Notes: generated from the sequence alone by a model not told the origin. A DNA stretch of 7,327 nucleotides from Chloroflexota bacterium (GCA_026713505.1 JAPOOH010000169.1:1-7327); one strand, 5' to 3'. Shown: positions 1-6,007, counted from the stretch's first letter. Numbers and translations: made by a program.

Positions 1-429
1 AAGGCGAACGACCTCAAGGCCCAGCGCGGCAACGGCGTCGTCGGCGACCTCGTGGCGTCCGGCGAGGTCTCCTGTGCCCTGGAGATCAACCTCAGCTCCT
101 TCCAGAACCTCTGGTCACAGGGAGCGCCGTTGGACATCGTTCCGGTAGAGACCATCTCGGTGGAGCCGGTGCACCACTTCGTGCCGAAGAATTCCCCGAA
201 CCCGAACGCCGCCAAGCTGTTCGCTGCGTTCATGATGGGACCTGAGGGCCGGGCGCTCTGGACGGAAGTACGCCCCACGTCCGACCTGACGCTCTCCGAG
301 GACACGCCGTACGCCAACCTCGTGAAGTCCAAGGGCTCGAAGATCGTCCCGCCCGGGACCGAGCTGAACGACCACTTCGGCAGGTTGACGGACAGGTATC
401 TCGAGGCGATCGGCATCCCGACCGGATAG
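1..429 (+). CDS. ABC transporter solute-binding protein, C-terminal part (5' end outside window)
   Basis: This is the last 142 residues of a periplasmic or lipid-anchored solute-binding protein; the frame is open from base 1 and the start lies upstream. It would capture the substrate outside the membrane and deliver it to the permease encoded next. What is seen: a beta-strand/hinge section (GEVSCALEINLSSFQNLW, about residues 21-38 of the fragment), then VPVE...HHFVPKNSPNP and the segment AAKLFAAFMMGPEGRALW, which is the usual 'neighbouring residues added at the end of the chain' helix of iron/polyamine/thiamine-type binding proteins (SBP_bac_6/SBP_bac_11-like). FbpA-type Fe(III) binders carry two adjacent tyrosines in the hinge section; here the matching stretch reads INLSSF, so Fe(III) bound by tyrosines is unlikely. 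The family call is firm from sequence and the operon; the substrate is unknown. Confidence 0.82.
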   Translation, partial: KANDLKAQRGNGVVGDLVASGEVSCALEINLSSFQNLWSQGAPLDIVPVETISVEPVHHFVPKNSPNPNAAKLFAAFMMGPEGRALWTEVRPTSDLTLSEDTPYANLVKSKGSKIVPPGTELNDHFGRLTDRYLEAIGIPTG

Positions 430-451
430 GCCTCGGAGTCTGATGCAGTTT

Positions 452-488
452 GGGCGCCGGGACGGATCACGATTTCGTCCCGGTGCCC
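452..488 (+). promoter_or_regulatory. Intercistronic hairpin between binding protein and permease genes
   Basis: GGGCGCCGGGACG (452-464) pairs with CGTCCCGGTGCCC (476-488): 13 pairs, one of them G-U, around an 11-nt loop; two further pairs (465/475, 466/474) can close the loop to 7 nt. No T-run follows, so it is not a classical intrinsic terminator. It sits 22 bp after the binding-protein stop and 50 bp before the permease start. Such hairpins after binding-protein genes commonly protect the upstream message or cause partial termination, giving more binding protein than permease. That role is inferred here. Confidence 0.6.
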
Positions 489-538
489 GTGACCTGTGAG
501 GGGTAGCACGTTGCTTCCCCGGGAGTGAACCGGGAATC

Positions 539-2287
539 ATGATTGGGCAGCAGACAACGGTTGGGCGCGCGATGCGCCGGGGACTGCGTACCGATCCGCA
601 GGTGCTGGTGGTGATCGGCGCCCTCGGAGCGCTGCTGGCGTTCCTGGTGGCTGTGCCCCTCATCCTCGTTCTCTGGTTCAGCTTCCGCACGGCGGGGCCC
701 GGCGAGCGTGGCGGAACGTTCACGGTCAGCAACTACGTCGACACGTTCCTCAACCCGCTCACGTACGAGCTGCTCATCAACACCTTCTGGTTCTCGGTCG
801 GCTCGATCGTCGTCGGCCTCGTCATCGGCGTTGGGTTCGCGTGGCTCATCGAACGCACGAACACGCCGTTGCGCAACTTCGGCTTCGTATCCATCGTCAT
901 CAACAGCGCGATGCCCGCGGCGATGTTCGCAATCGCCTGGGTGTTGGTGCTGAACCCGCGTACCGGGCTGGTGAACCTCCCGTTCACAGCGTGGCTGGAC
1001 TGGGACAAGGGGCCGTTCAATCCCAACACGATGTGGGCGATGATCTTCGTGGAGGGCCTGCGGCTCGCGGCCACCATCTTCCTCATGGTCATCGGCCTCT
1101 TCCGAAGCATGGACCCCTCGCTGGAAGAGGCGTCCTCCATGTCGCAGGTGGGCACGTTCAAAACCGCGCGCCACGTCACCCTGCCCATCATGACGCCGGG
1201 CATCCTCGGCGTGGTCGTCTACATCGCGACGTCGACAGTCGGCGTGTTCGAGATCCCCGGCGTGATGGGCATGCCGGCGGACATCCACGTCCTTGCGACG
1301 CGCATCTACCTGGCTACGAGCGGCGTGCCCCCGGACTACGGCTTCGCCACGAGCCTTGCCACGGTCGCGGGCATCCTCGGTGTGGTCGGCATCTTCATCT
1401 ACCACCGCGTAACCCGGATACAGCAGCGTTTCGCCACGGTGACGGGGAAGGGCTACCGTCCGCGCCGCATCGAGCTCGGGCCTACGGGCAGGGGCATCAG
1501 CGCGGCGCTCATCATCCTCTTCTTCATCCTCACGTTCGGCCTGCCGATGTTCATCCTCTTCTGGGCGAGCCTCATCCCGTTCTACCAGGCCCCGCTGCCG
1601 AAGGCGCTGGAGTTCGTCAGCCTGGACGCGTACCGCTTCATCATCACCGGGCCGGGGAGGCACGAGTTCCTGCAGGGGCTGCGAAACTCGCTGCTGCTCA
1701 TCCTCGTCGTGCCGGCGCTGACGATGCTCCTCTCGGCGGTCGTCTCGTGGTTCGTGGTGCGGAGCAGGGCCCGAGGCAAGGCGATACTGGACATGCTGGC
1801 GTTCATGCCGCACACCGTGCCGGGCATCGTCATGGGGCTTGCGTGGCTCATCATCGGCCTGTTCGTGCTCTCGCCCATCTACGGCACTATCTGGCTTATC
1901 GTCATCGCCCACATCTCGCTCTTCATCGCCTACGGCACGCGGACGACGAACGGGGCGATGTTCCAGATCCACCGCGAGTTGGAAGAGGCCGGCGCCATGA
2001 GCGGGGCGGCGTGGTTCAGCACGTTCCGCAGCATCATCATGCCGCTGCTCATGCCGTCGCTCGTGGCGGGATGGCTCTGGGTGGCCATCCACAGCGGACG
2101 TGAGCTGACGGTGGCGCTGCTGCTGCAGTCCAGCTCCAACCGCATCATCTCTGCGTACGTCTGGCAGCAGTTCTTCGGCGGCAGGCTCAATCTCGCCGCG
2201 TCTGCGGGCGTGCTGCTCGTGCTGCTCATCATCCTGCTGGTGATACTGACGCGGGTCCTGGGCCAGCGGCTGAGCAGGCAACAGTAA
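539..2287 (+). CDS. ABC transporter permease, two fused transmembrane domains (FbpB/ThiP type)
   Basis: A 582-aa inner-membrane permease that would form the translocation path for the substrate brought by the upstream binding protein. It contains two copies of the binding-protein-dependent transport domain, so one chain replaces the usual pair. Hydrophobic segments are seen at about residues 22-48, 80-104, 116-138, 166-188, 218-240, 272-290, 321-345, 384-407, 418-442, 450-468, 505-525 and 555-575, about six per half. Each half carries an EAA loop that docks on the ATPase: LEEASSMSQVG ... VTLPIM (195-218) and LEEAGAMSGAA ... IIMPLL (481-504). The length fits FbpB/ThiP-like fused permeases. The ATG at 539 is used; a second ATG at 572 (codon 12) is possible, and the upstream GGGAG (521-525) is a distant Shine-Dalgarno, so the exact start is uncertain. 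The ATPase gene follows after 14 bp. Confidence 0.93.
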   Translation: MIGQQTTVGRAMRRGLRTDPQVLVVIGALGALLAFLVAVPLILVLWFSFRTAGPGERGGTFTVSNYVDTFLNPLTYELLINTFWFSVGSIVVGLVIGVGFAWLIERTNTPLRNFGFVSIVINSAMPAAMFAIAWVLVLNPRTGLVNLPFTAWLDWDKGPFNPNTMWAMIFVEGLRLAATIFLMVIGLFRSMDPSLEEASSMSQVGTFKTARHVTLPIMTPGILGVVVYIATSTVGVFEIPGVMGMPADIHVLATRIYLATSGVPPDYGFATSLATVAGILGVVGIFIYHRVTRIQQRFATVTGKGYRPRRIELGPTGRGISAALIILFFILTFGLPMFILFWASLIPFYQAPLPKALEFVSLDAYRFIITGPGRHEFLQGLRNSLLLILVVPALTMLLSAVVSWFVVRSRARGKAILDMLAFMPHTVPGIVMGLAWLIIGLFVLSPIYGTIWLIVIAHISLFIAYGTRTTNGAMFQIHRELEEAGAMSGAAWFSTFRSIIMPLLMPSLVAGWLWVAIHSGRELTVALLLQSSSNRIISAYVWQQFFGGRLNLAASAGVLLVLLIILLVILTRVLGQRLSRQQ

Positions 2288-2289
2288 AA

Positions 2290-2296
2290 GGGGAGG
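2290..2296 (+). promoter_or_regulatory. Ribosome binding site of the ATPase gene
   Basis: GGGGAGG ends 5 bases before the GTG at 2302 and starts just after the permease stop (TAA, 2285-2287). It decides in favour of the GTG start, since no ATG lies nearby in frame. Confidence 0.75.
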
Positions 2297-2301
2297 TCAA
2301 C

Positions 2302-3447
2302 GTGGCGGTAGCGCTTCAGGTCAGGAACCTCTACAAGCGGTTCGACACCGATCAGGGTGAGGTGCGAGCCGTCGAGGACGTGACGTTTGACGTGGAGGCG
2401 GGCGCGTTCTTCACGCTGCTCGGCCCTTCCGGCTGCGGCAAGTCTACGACGCTCCGCTGCATCGCCGGGCTCGAACGCCCGGACGACGGCGACATCACGC
2501 TGGAAGACGCAGTTCTGGTGTCGTCGAGCCAGGGCATGTGGACGCCGCCGCACAAGCGGCCCATGGGCATGGTCTTCCAGTCGTACGCCATCTGGCCGCA
2601 CATGAACGTCTTCGACAACGTGGCGTTCCCGCTGAAGCAGGGACCCCAGAAGTTCTCCGGTGCGGAGACCCGGGACCGCGTGTTACGCGCGCTCGCTCTC
2701 GTCCACCTGGACGGGCTGGAGAAGCGCCCCGCCCCGCAGTTGAGCGGTGGCCAGCAGCAGCGGCTCGCGCTGGCGCGCGCGCTCGTGAACGAGCCGAAGG
2801 CGCTCCTGCTGGACGAGCCGCTGAGCAACCTGGACGCCAAGCTGCGCGAGGAGATGCGCAACGAGCTGAAGCTGCTCACCTCGTCACTCGGGATCACGAC
2901 GCTCTTCGTGACGCACGACCAGTTGGAGGCGCTGACGCTCTCCGACCAGGTGGCGGTGATGGACAGCGGGCGTCTCGTGCAGTACGGCCCGCCGCGCGAG
3001 ATATACGAAGCCCCGCGCAACCGTTTCGCGGCGGAGTTCATCGGCTCGGCCAACTTCTTCGAAGGCGCCGTCACGGATGCGGTGGAGAAGGGCGGCATCA
3101 CCGGCGTGGAGACCGCGCACGGCGTGCTGCGCTGCACGGCGGCAGAGGCGCTGCCGAAGGGGGCGCGGGTTGCCGTGGCCGTGCGACCGGAGAACGTGAT
3201 CCTGCACGCCGGCGCCCCGCCGGAGGTGCACGGCGTCAACGTGCTCTCTGGCACGGTGCGGAGCGTCGTGTACCTCGGCAATACGCTTGACTGCCTGGTG
3301 GACGTGGACGGCGCGCTGGTGAAGGCGGACGTACACCCCGGCGAGGAAGTGAGCGAGGGCGACACGGTTGCCCTGTCGTTCAAGGAATCGGCTTCCCGGG
3401 TCGTACCCGTGGGAACGGTCGTTGCGGAGACGGAACAGGCGGGTTAA
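2302..3447 (+). CDS. ABC transporter ATP-binding protein (FbpC/PotA-type, with TOBE domain)
   Basis: A 381-aa cytoplasmic ATPase that energises import through the upstream permease. All catalytic motifs are present: Walker A GPSGCGKST (41-49), Q-loop Q93 in VFQSYAIWPHM, signature LSGGQ (147-151), Walker B ALLLDEP (167-173), D-loop SNLD (175-178) and switch histidine H205 in FVTHDQ. After the nucleotide-binding domain (about 1-240) comes a C-terminal extension with AVAVRPENV (291-299) and a following beta-rich segment to about 360, typical of a TOBE_2 domain, which in this subfamily regulates transport or senses substrate. Length and layout match polyamine/iron/phosphonate importers (CUT-like branch). 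Start is GTG with a good ribosome site. The dehydrogenase gene follows after 19 bp. Automatic labels such as 'iron' or 'spermidine' would go beyond what this sequence shows. Confidence 0.94.
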   Translation: MAVALQVRNLYKRFDTDQGEVRAVEDVTFDVEAGAFFTLLGPSGCGKSTTLRCIAGLERPDDGDITLEDAVLVSSSQGMWTPPHKRPMGMVFQSYAIWPHMNVFDNVAFPLKQGPQKFSGAETRDRVLRALALVHLDGLEKRPAPQLSGGQQQRLALARALVNEPKALLLDEPLSNLDAKLREEMRNELKLLTSSLGITTLFVTHDQLEALTLSDQVAVMDSGRLVQYGPPREIYEAPRNRFAAEFIGSANFFEGAVTDAVEKGGITGVETAHGVLRCTAAEALPKGARVAVAVRPENVILHAGAPPEVHGVNVLSGTVRSVVYLGNTLDCLVDVDGALVKADVHPGEEVSEGDTVALSFKESASRVVPVGTVVAETEQAG

Positions 3448-3454
3448 CCCCAAC

Positions 3455-3459
3455 AGGAG
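3455..3459 (+). promoter_or_regulatory. Ribosome binding site of the dehydrogenase gene
   Basis: AGGAG lies 7 bases before the ATG at 3467. It selects this ATG over the out-of-frame ATG at 3463 and over earlier in-frame codons inside the ATPase gene, and gives a protein starting MRLENQVAIVTGAG, the normal N-terminus of the family. Confidence 0.75.
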
Positions 3460-3466
3460 CAGATGC

Positions 3467-4243
3467 ATGAGACTGGAGAACCAGGTAGCTATCGTCACCG
3501 GCGCAGGCCGGAACATCGGCGAGTCGGTGGGGCACCATTTCGTGGGGGAGGGCGCTAAGGTCGCGCTCGTCGACGTGCGGTTGGAGGCGGCGCAGGCCGT
3601 CGCCGACGCCATCAACGCGGAGCACCCCGGTTGCGCCATCGCCGTCCAGGCTGATGTGTCCTCCAGTGAGGACGTGCAGCACATGGTGAGCGCGACGGTC
3701 GAGGCGTTCGGCGGGGTGGACATCCTCGTGAACAACGCGGCGATCACCGACCACACCCCAGCGCTTGACCTGCCGGAGGACGAGTGGGACCGCATCATCG
3801 ACGTGACGCTCAAGAGCGTCTTCCTGACCTGCAAGTACACGGGGCGGCAGATGCGGGACCAGGGGCGCGGCGGCAAGATTATCAACATCGCGTCCACGTC
3901 CGGCCACCGGGGCCGCGCCGACGCGACCGCATACTCGGCGGCGAAGGGCGGCGTGCTGAACCTCACCCGCTCGCTCGCCATCCAGTTCGCGCAGTTCGGC
4001 GTGCGGGTGAACTCGCTGACGCCCAACCGCATCGGCTCGCCGGTGGGGCAGGAAGAGCTGCCGTCGGAAGGCCGCGGCGTGTCGAACCTCGTGGGACGGC
4101 AGGGGATGCCTCCGGACATCGCGAAAGCGGTCGTCTTCCTTGCATCCGACGAGGCCGACTTCATCGCGGCAGCGGACCTCCTCGTGGATGGCGGCTCGCT
4201 CGCGGGCAGCGTAGCCTTCTCGTCCCCTCGTCCGAGCCAGTAG
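3467..4243 (+). CDS. Short-chain dehydrogenase/reductase (SDR family, classical type)
   Basis: A 258-aa cytoplasmic oxidoreductase of the classical SDR type, the usual length. Seen in order: cofactor loop TGAGRNIG (11-18), where the middle glycine of TGxxxGxG is N16; acidic D36 at the end of the second beta-strand (VALVDV), which in this family favours NAD(H) over NADP(H); NNAA (89-92); catalytic S143, Y156 and K160 (YSAAK); and the C-terminal LLVDGGS (239-244). The structural Asn of the catalytic tetrad, normally in 'VNLK', is T114 here (DVTLKSVF). The gene is the last of the transporter operon, so it probably oxidises or reduces the imported compound or a product of it; the actual substrate cannot be read from the sequence. 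The end (FSSPRPSQ) runs a little beyond the usual family terminus. Confidence 0.92.
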   Translation: MRLENQVAIVTGAGRNIGESVGHHFVGEGAKVALVDVRLEAAQAVADAINAEHPGCAIAVQADVSSSEDVQHMVSATVEAFGGVDILVNNAAITDHTPALDLPEDEWDRIIDVTLKSVFLTCKYTGRQMRDQGRGGKIINIASTSGHRGRADATAYSAAKGGVLNLTRSLAIQFAQFGVRVNSLTPNRIGSPVGQEELPSEGRGVSNLVGRQGMPPDIAKAVVFLASDEADFIAAADLLVDGGSLAGSVAFSSPRPSQ

Positions 4244-4251
4244 GCGAGCGC

Positions 4252-4290
4252 CACTCCCGCCCTCTCGCCGTCATTCCCGCTCTCTCCTGT
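4252..4290 (+). repeat. Degenerate tandem copies of the ATTCCCGC repeat arm
   Basis: CACTCCCGCCCTCTCGCCGT (4252-4271) and CATTCCCGCTCTCTCCTGT (4272-4290) are similar units of 20 and 19 bp, and a third start (CATTCCCGC, 4291) leads into the intact palindrome. GTCATTCCCGC is repeated exactly at 4270-4280 and 4289-4299. They look like decayed left arms of the neighbouring element. Confidence 0.5.
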
Positions 4291-4291
4291 C

Positions 4292-4311
4292 ATTCCCGCG
4301 AAAGCGGGAAT
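4292..4311 (+). repeat. Short palindromic repeat ATTCCC-N8-GGGAAT
   Basis: ATTCCCGCGAAAGCGGGAAT is a perfect 8-bp stem closed by a GAAA tetraloop. It satisfies the ATTCCC-N8-GGGAAT pattern known from the Neisseria dRS3 repeat, and near-identical elements are common as interspersed repeats in many GC-rich bacterial genomes. Placed 48 bp after the dehydrogenase stop, between convergent genes, it could also end or stabilise transcripts from either side, though no T-run follows. Confidence 0.7.
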
Positions 4312-4363
4312 CCAGCGCGGTCGTCAGGCCGCAATCGTTGCGTCCTGCAAGTGAGGTGGCGCT

Positions 4364-4392
4364 GTTCGTTGTGAGCCTGTCGAACCACGACG
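4364..4392 (+). repeat. Interspersed repeat of the GTTCGT...GAGCCTGTCGAACCACGA type
   Basis: The stretch starting GTTCGTTGTGAGCCTGTCGA and ending ACCACGACG has imperfectly pairing ends (GTTCGTTGT with ACCACGACG, several mismatches). It resembles a palindromic repeat I know as widespread in environmental bacterial genomes, in which the outer arms pair fully (GTTCGTGGT / ACCACGAAC). This copy is partly decayed. Assignment rests on recall of the motif, not on a copy count. Confidence 0.45.
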
Positions 4393-4649
4393 CCATCGGA
4401 CTCCTGCGGTGTGACGGCGTTGTCATCGGCGAGGTGCACCCCAAGCCGCGGTGCGATAAGCGGGTGTGCCCATGCGTGCCGCTATGTAACACCAACTCCA
4501 CGCCTGCGGAAGTCGGCCTACGAGTAATCGGCGCTGACCCTCCCGCCGAAGGTGCAACAGCCAGCAACATTTGGTAACACGGCACTCCTGCGCGGCCAGG
4601 GCGCTTACGGGAGACAGCTCTCACACCAACCAGCGTACCGCTCGGTAGG

Positions 4650-4675
4650 GCGACCGCGTAAGGGGCGCGCGTCGC
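4650..4675 (-). terminator. Hairpin after the protease gene, possible terminator
   Basis: On the minus strand GCGAC-G-CGCG, loop CCCCTTA, CGCG-GTCGC forms a 9-bp GC-rich stem with one bulged G, starting 12 bases after the protease stop codon. There is no U-run, so it could be a factor-dependent or weak terminator, or an RNA 3'-end protector. Position is the main argument. Confidence 0.35.
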
Positions 4676-4687
4676 GATTCCAAGGGC

Positions 4688-5165
4688 TTAGGTGGAGGAC
4701 GGTTCGGTAACGACCCCGCTGTAACGTTGGGCACTGGGACGGGGTTCCAGGCTGACGAGGCTCTGCCCCGCATCGAAGATGCACCGGCAGCTGTTGAGGA
4801 CGTCGCGTCCCAGTACGGACGGCAGGTCTTCTACCGCATCATGTTCGCCTTCGGGTGCGATATACACTTGGATGCTGAACCCGTGCCAGCCGCCTGTGTC
4901 GCTGTCCTCGATATACACGACCGCGTCCTCTGGCACGTAACGCATCTCCCCGCCGATGCCCCAGACGGTAACCGGCTCTTGCGAGAGGACACCCAGGTCA
5001 ATGGGCATCCTGGCAGCGTCGTCCGGATGGAGTGTCGTCGCATCTGCGCCGGTGTCCAGGAGGAAGTCCACTGTACCGGACAGCCCGAGCTGAGGAAGGT
5101 GGACCCGCGCCTCTACGTAAGGTGCGGGGTTCGCTGCCGGAGTCGAAGTAGCCTGCTATCGCCAT
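4688..5165 (-). CDS. Retropepsin-like aspartic protease, with apparent +1 frameshift near the N-terminus
   Basis: Joining two frames gives a 158-aa retropepsin-like (clan AA) aspartic peptidase, a family that acts as homodimers, each chain giving one catalytic Asp. The first frame starts at the ATG at 5165 and reads MAIAGYFDSGSEP; the second continues APYVEARVHLPQLGL up to the stop at 4688. Catalytic motif LLDTGAD lies at residues 35-41 (D37) and the second family motif VLGRDVL near residue 120. The only intact stretch from a normal start codon in the second frame begins at GTG 5071, just before the DTGA motif; it would lack the N-terminal strand needed for the fold, and no ATG, GTG or TTG lies in that frame between the upstream stop (5156-5158) and 5071. 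Without a shift the ATG 5165 frame stops after 55 residues. The ATG lies 2 bp after the stop of the upstream DUF5678-like gene, which supports it as the true start. Natural substrate unknown. Confidence 0.75.
5126..5129 (-). other. Frameshift position in the protease gene (CCCC run)
   Basis: On the minus strand the first frame reads GAA CCC CGC; skipping one C gives GAA CCC (C) GCA CCT TAC GTA and leads into the conserved protease frame. A run of four C is a typical place for an indel error, and CCC-C is also a classical site where proline tRNAs can slip +1. Confidence 0.6.
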
Positions 5166-5167
5166 GG

Positions 5168-5443
5168 TTACAGGATCAACCGTTGGGGTTCCTTCAGCGC
5201 CCGTTTGAGCGCAACGTGCGCGGTCGGAATACCCTGAGCGCCCAAAGCGGAGACCATCTCTTCGAGGTCGGCCCCCACTCCGACCACTTTCTCGCCGTAT
5301 ACGGCGACCCAGCAGTCCGGGTGCTCCTCGCGCATCCGGTCCATGATGGACCGCAGGTAGCGGTTGTCCCGCTTGAACTGCGCCATCTCCACGCTCATCT
5401 GCTTGAGATCGAGCGATTCCTGGAATCCCGGCTGTCTGCTCAT
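5168..5443 (-). CDS. Small DUF5678-like protein
   Basis: A 91-aa soluble protein without signal peptide or membrane segment. The N-terminal half (about 5-40) is charged and helical in look (FKRDNRYLRSIMDRMREEH). The second half carries the pattern seen in DUF5678 proteins: CWVAVYGEKVVGVGADLEEM (44-63), that is, a 'W-V-A-V-x-G-x-x-V-V' beta hairpin followed by a 'dl-e-e' helix and a final beta strand. The function of that family is not known. The downstream protease gene starts 2 bp after this stop, so the two are co-transcribed and probably translationally coupled; I recall similar pairs in Chloroflexota genomes. ATG at 5443 is chosen because it is the first start of the frame and follows a plausible promoter. 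An antitoxin-like or protease-partner role is only a guess. Confidence 0.72.
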   Translation of the reverse strand: MSRQPGFQESLDLKQMSVEMAQFKRDNRYLRSIMDRMREEHPDCWVAVYGEKVVGVGADLEEMVSALGAQGIPTAHVALKRALKEPQRLIL

Positions 5444-5454
5444 GTCGTCATTCC

Positions 5455-5477
5455 GGCGGCGTGGCCGCCTGCGGCCA
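5455..5477 (-). promoter_or_regulatory. Two overlapping, mutually exclusive hairpins before the DUF5678-like gene
   Basis: GGCGGC-GTG-GCCGCC (5455-5469) is a perfect 6-bp palindrome, and TGGCCGC-CT-GCGGCCA (5462-5477) is a perfect 7-bp one; they share 5462-5469. The pair lies 11 bp before the DUF5678-like start and 38 bp after the stop of the nitroreductase-family gene on the same strand. It may end the upstream transcript or form a 5' leader structure or operator for the downstream pair. Confidence 0.4.
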
Positions 5478-5505
5478 GTGTAGCGCCCGCGCCGATGCCG
5501 TCCAA
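5477..5505 (-). promoter_or_regulatory. Candidate promoter of the DUF5678-like/protease pair
   Basis: On the minus strand TTGGAC (5505-5500) and TACACT (5482-5477) are separated by exactly 17 bases, acceptable as weak -35 and -10 boxes of a housekeeping sigma factor. Transcription would begin near 5470, inside the palindromes. In GC-rich DNA such matches arise by chance, so this is a suggestion. Confidence 0.35.
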
Positions 5506-5515
5506 GGGGCGCGTG

Positions 5516-5968
5516 TCACATCTCCGGCGACAGCCACACGCGAAGCAGCACCGACTCCGACGCTGGCAGCGCGACGAGCGTCCGGGCGACCGCGCCCCGC
5601 GACGCCAGCGCGCGCTCGACCTCTGACGGGTCGTCGATGCCGCGCACGACGTCGATGCGGGCCTCGCGCTCGCGGCCCCGGTGGTAGACCGTCGCCGGAG
5701 CGCCGCTAGCGATGTTGCGCCACCAGAGGGCGCGAGCGCTCGTCAGTGCGTGCAGCGCCTCGCCGCCGGAGGGTCGGCACATCACCGGCACGAAGTACGT
5801 CCTGCCAGAGCGCCGCCCTTCGCAGCGCACGACGATGATGGTTACGAGCAACAGCGGGTGCAGCGGCGAGCGCACGACCCGCGCAATGGCGGCGTTCACG
5901 CGGCGGAACACGGCGGGGATGACCGTCGCCACCATCCATCGTCCGAGTCTGAGCTTCAGCGCACGCAT
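5516..5968 (-). CDS. Nitroreductase/quinone reductase family protein (deazaflavin F420-type, DUF385-like)
   Basis: A 150-aa protein of the split-barrel family that includes the F420H2-dependent nitroreductase/quinone reductase Ddn; members use reduced deazaflavin cofactor to reduce quinones or nitro compounds. Seen: a basic, hydrophobic N-terminal helix (1-45, possibly membrane-associating), then VRCEGRRSGRTYFVPV (47-62), where the G-R-R-S-G-R / P-V pattern marks the family, ALWWRNIASGAP (80-91), equivalent to the family's 'W..NL...P' segment, and a Gly-Arg-Glu strand (98-100). Length is normal for the family. Catalytic use of F420 is family knowledge; divergent members may bind other flavins or have lost activity. 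The gene is divergent from the DpnI-like gene with only 48 bp between them. It may be read with the DUF5678-like gene 72 bp downstream. Confidence 0.75.
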   Translation of the reverse strand: MRALKLRLGRWMVATVIPAVFRRVNAAIARVVRSPLHPLLLVTIIVVRCEGRRSGRTYFVPVMCRPSGGEALHALTSARALWWRNIASGAPATVYHRGREREARIDVVRGIDDPSEVERALASRGAVARTLVALPASESVLLRVWLSPEM

Positions 5969-5982
5969 GGGTCGAGGCTATC

Positions 5983-5997
5983 GGGGGAGGGTGGGGG
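5983..5997 (+). other. G-rich tract between divergent genes
   Basis: GGGGGAGGGTGGGGG has three G-runs separated by single bases; with GGG at 5969-5971 it could form a four-run quadruplex with one 11-nt loop. It covers the -35 region of the DpnI-like gene's promoter and, on the other strand, the leader of the nitroreductase-family gene. Confidence 0.35.
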
Positions 5998-6001
5998 TGT
6001 C

Positions 6002-6007
6002 TATAAT
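6002..6007 (+). promoter_or_regulatory. -10 box (TATAAT) of the DpnI-like gene, probably giving a leaderless mRNA
   Basis: A perfect TATAAT ends 9 bases before the ATG at 6017, so transcription would start at about 6013-6017. No Shine-Dalgarno is seen before the ATG (sequence CCTCGCCCG), in agreement with leaderless translation. No good -35 box is seen at 16-18 bases upstream. Confidence 0.55.

Larger units (their letters stand above)
4244..4687. other. Intergenic stretch without a convincing gene, rich in short repeats
   Basis: This 444-bp stretch lies between the convergent ends of the dehydrogenase gene (+) and the protease gene (-). The open frames in it (79 aa on +, 117 aa on -) run straight through repeat palindromes and have no recognisable domain, so I do not call them. 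It holds two repeat families near its left end and a hairpin near its right end, listed separately. I see no RNA gene, promoter or other structure in 4393-4649. Confidence 0.6.

Noticed and set aside
467..2281. A 604-codon open frame on the minus strand opposite the permease gene
   Set aside because: It is a by-product of GC-rich codon use. Its product is almost entirely Arg, Asp, Glu, His and Pro with no domain, while the plus-strand frame is a clear permease.
2352..4293. Long minus-strand open frames (343 and 469 codons) opposite the ATPase and dehydrogenase genes
   Set aside because: Low-complexity Ser/Thr/Arg-rich products without domains; the plus-strand genes explain the sequence.
4271..4624. 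A 117-codon minus-strand frame and a 79-codon plus-strand frame (4338-4577) in the intergenic stretch
   Set aside because: Both read through the short repeats, and neither has a recognisable domain or ribosome site.
4393..4649. Search for a tRNA, tmRNA or other structured RNA gene in the intergenic stretch
   Set aside because: No cloverleaf, TPsiC-like GGTTCGA-type segment or long paired structure was seen.
4727..5626. A 299-codon plus-strand frame across the protease and DUF5678-like genes
   Set aside because: It lies opposite three better-supported minus-strand coding regions and has no domain.
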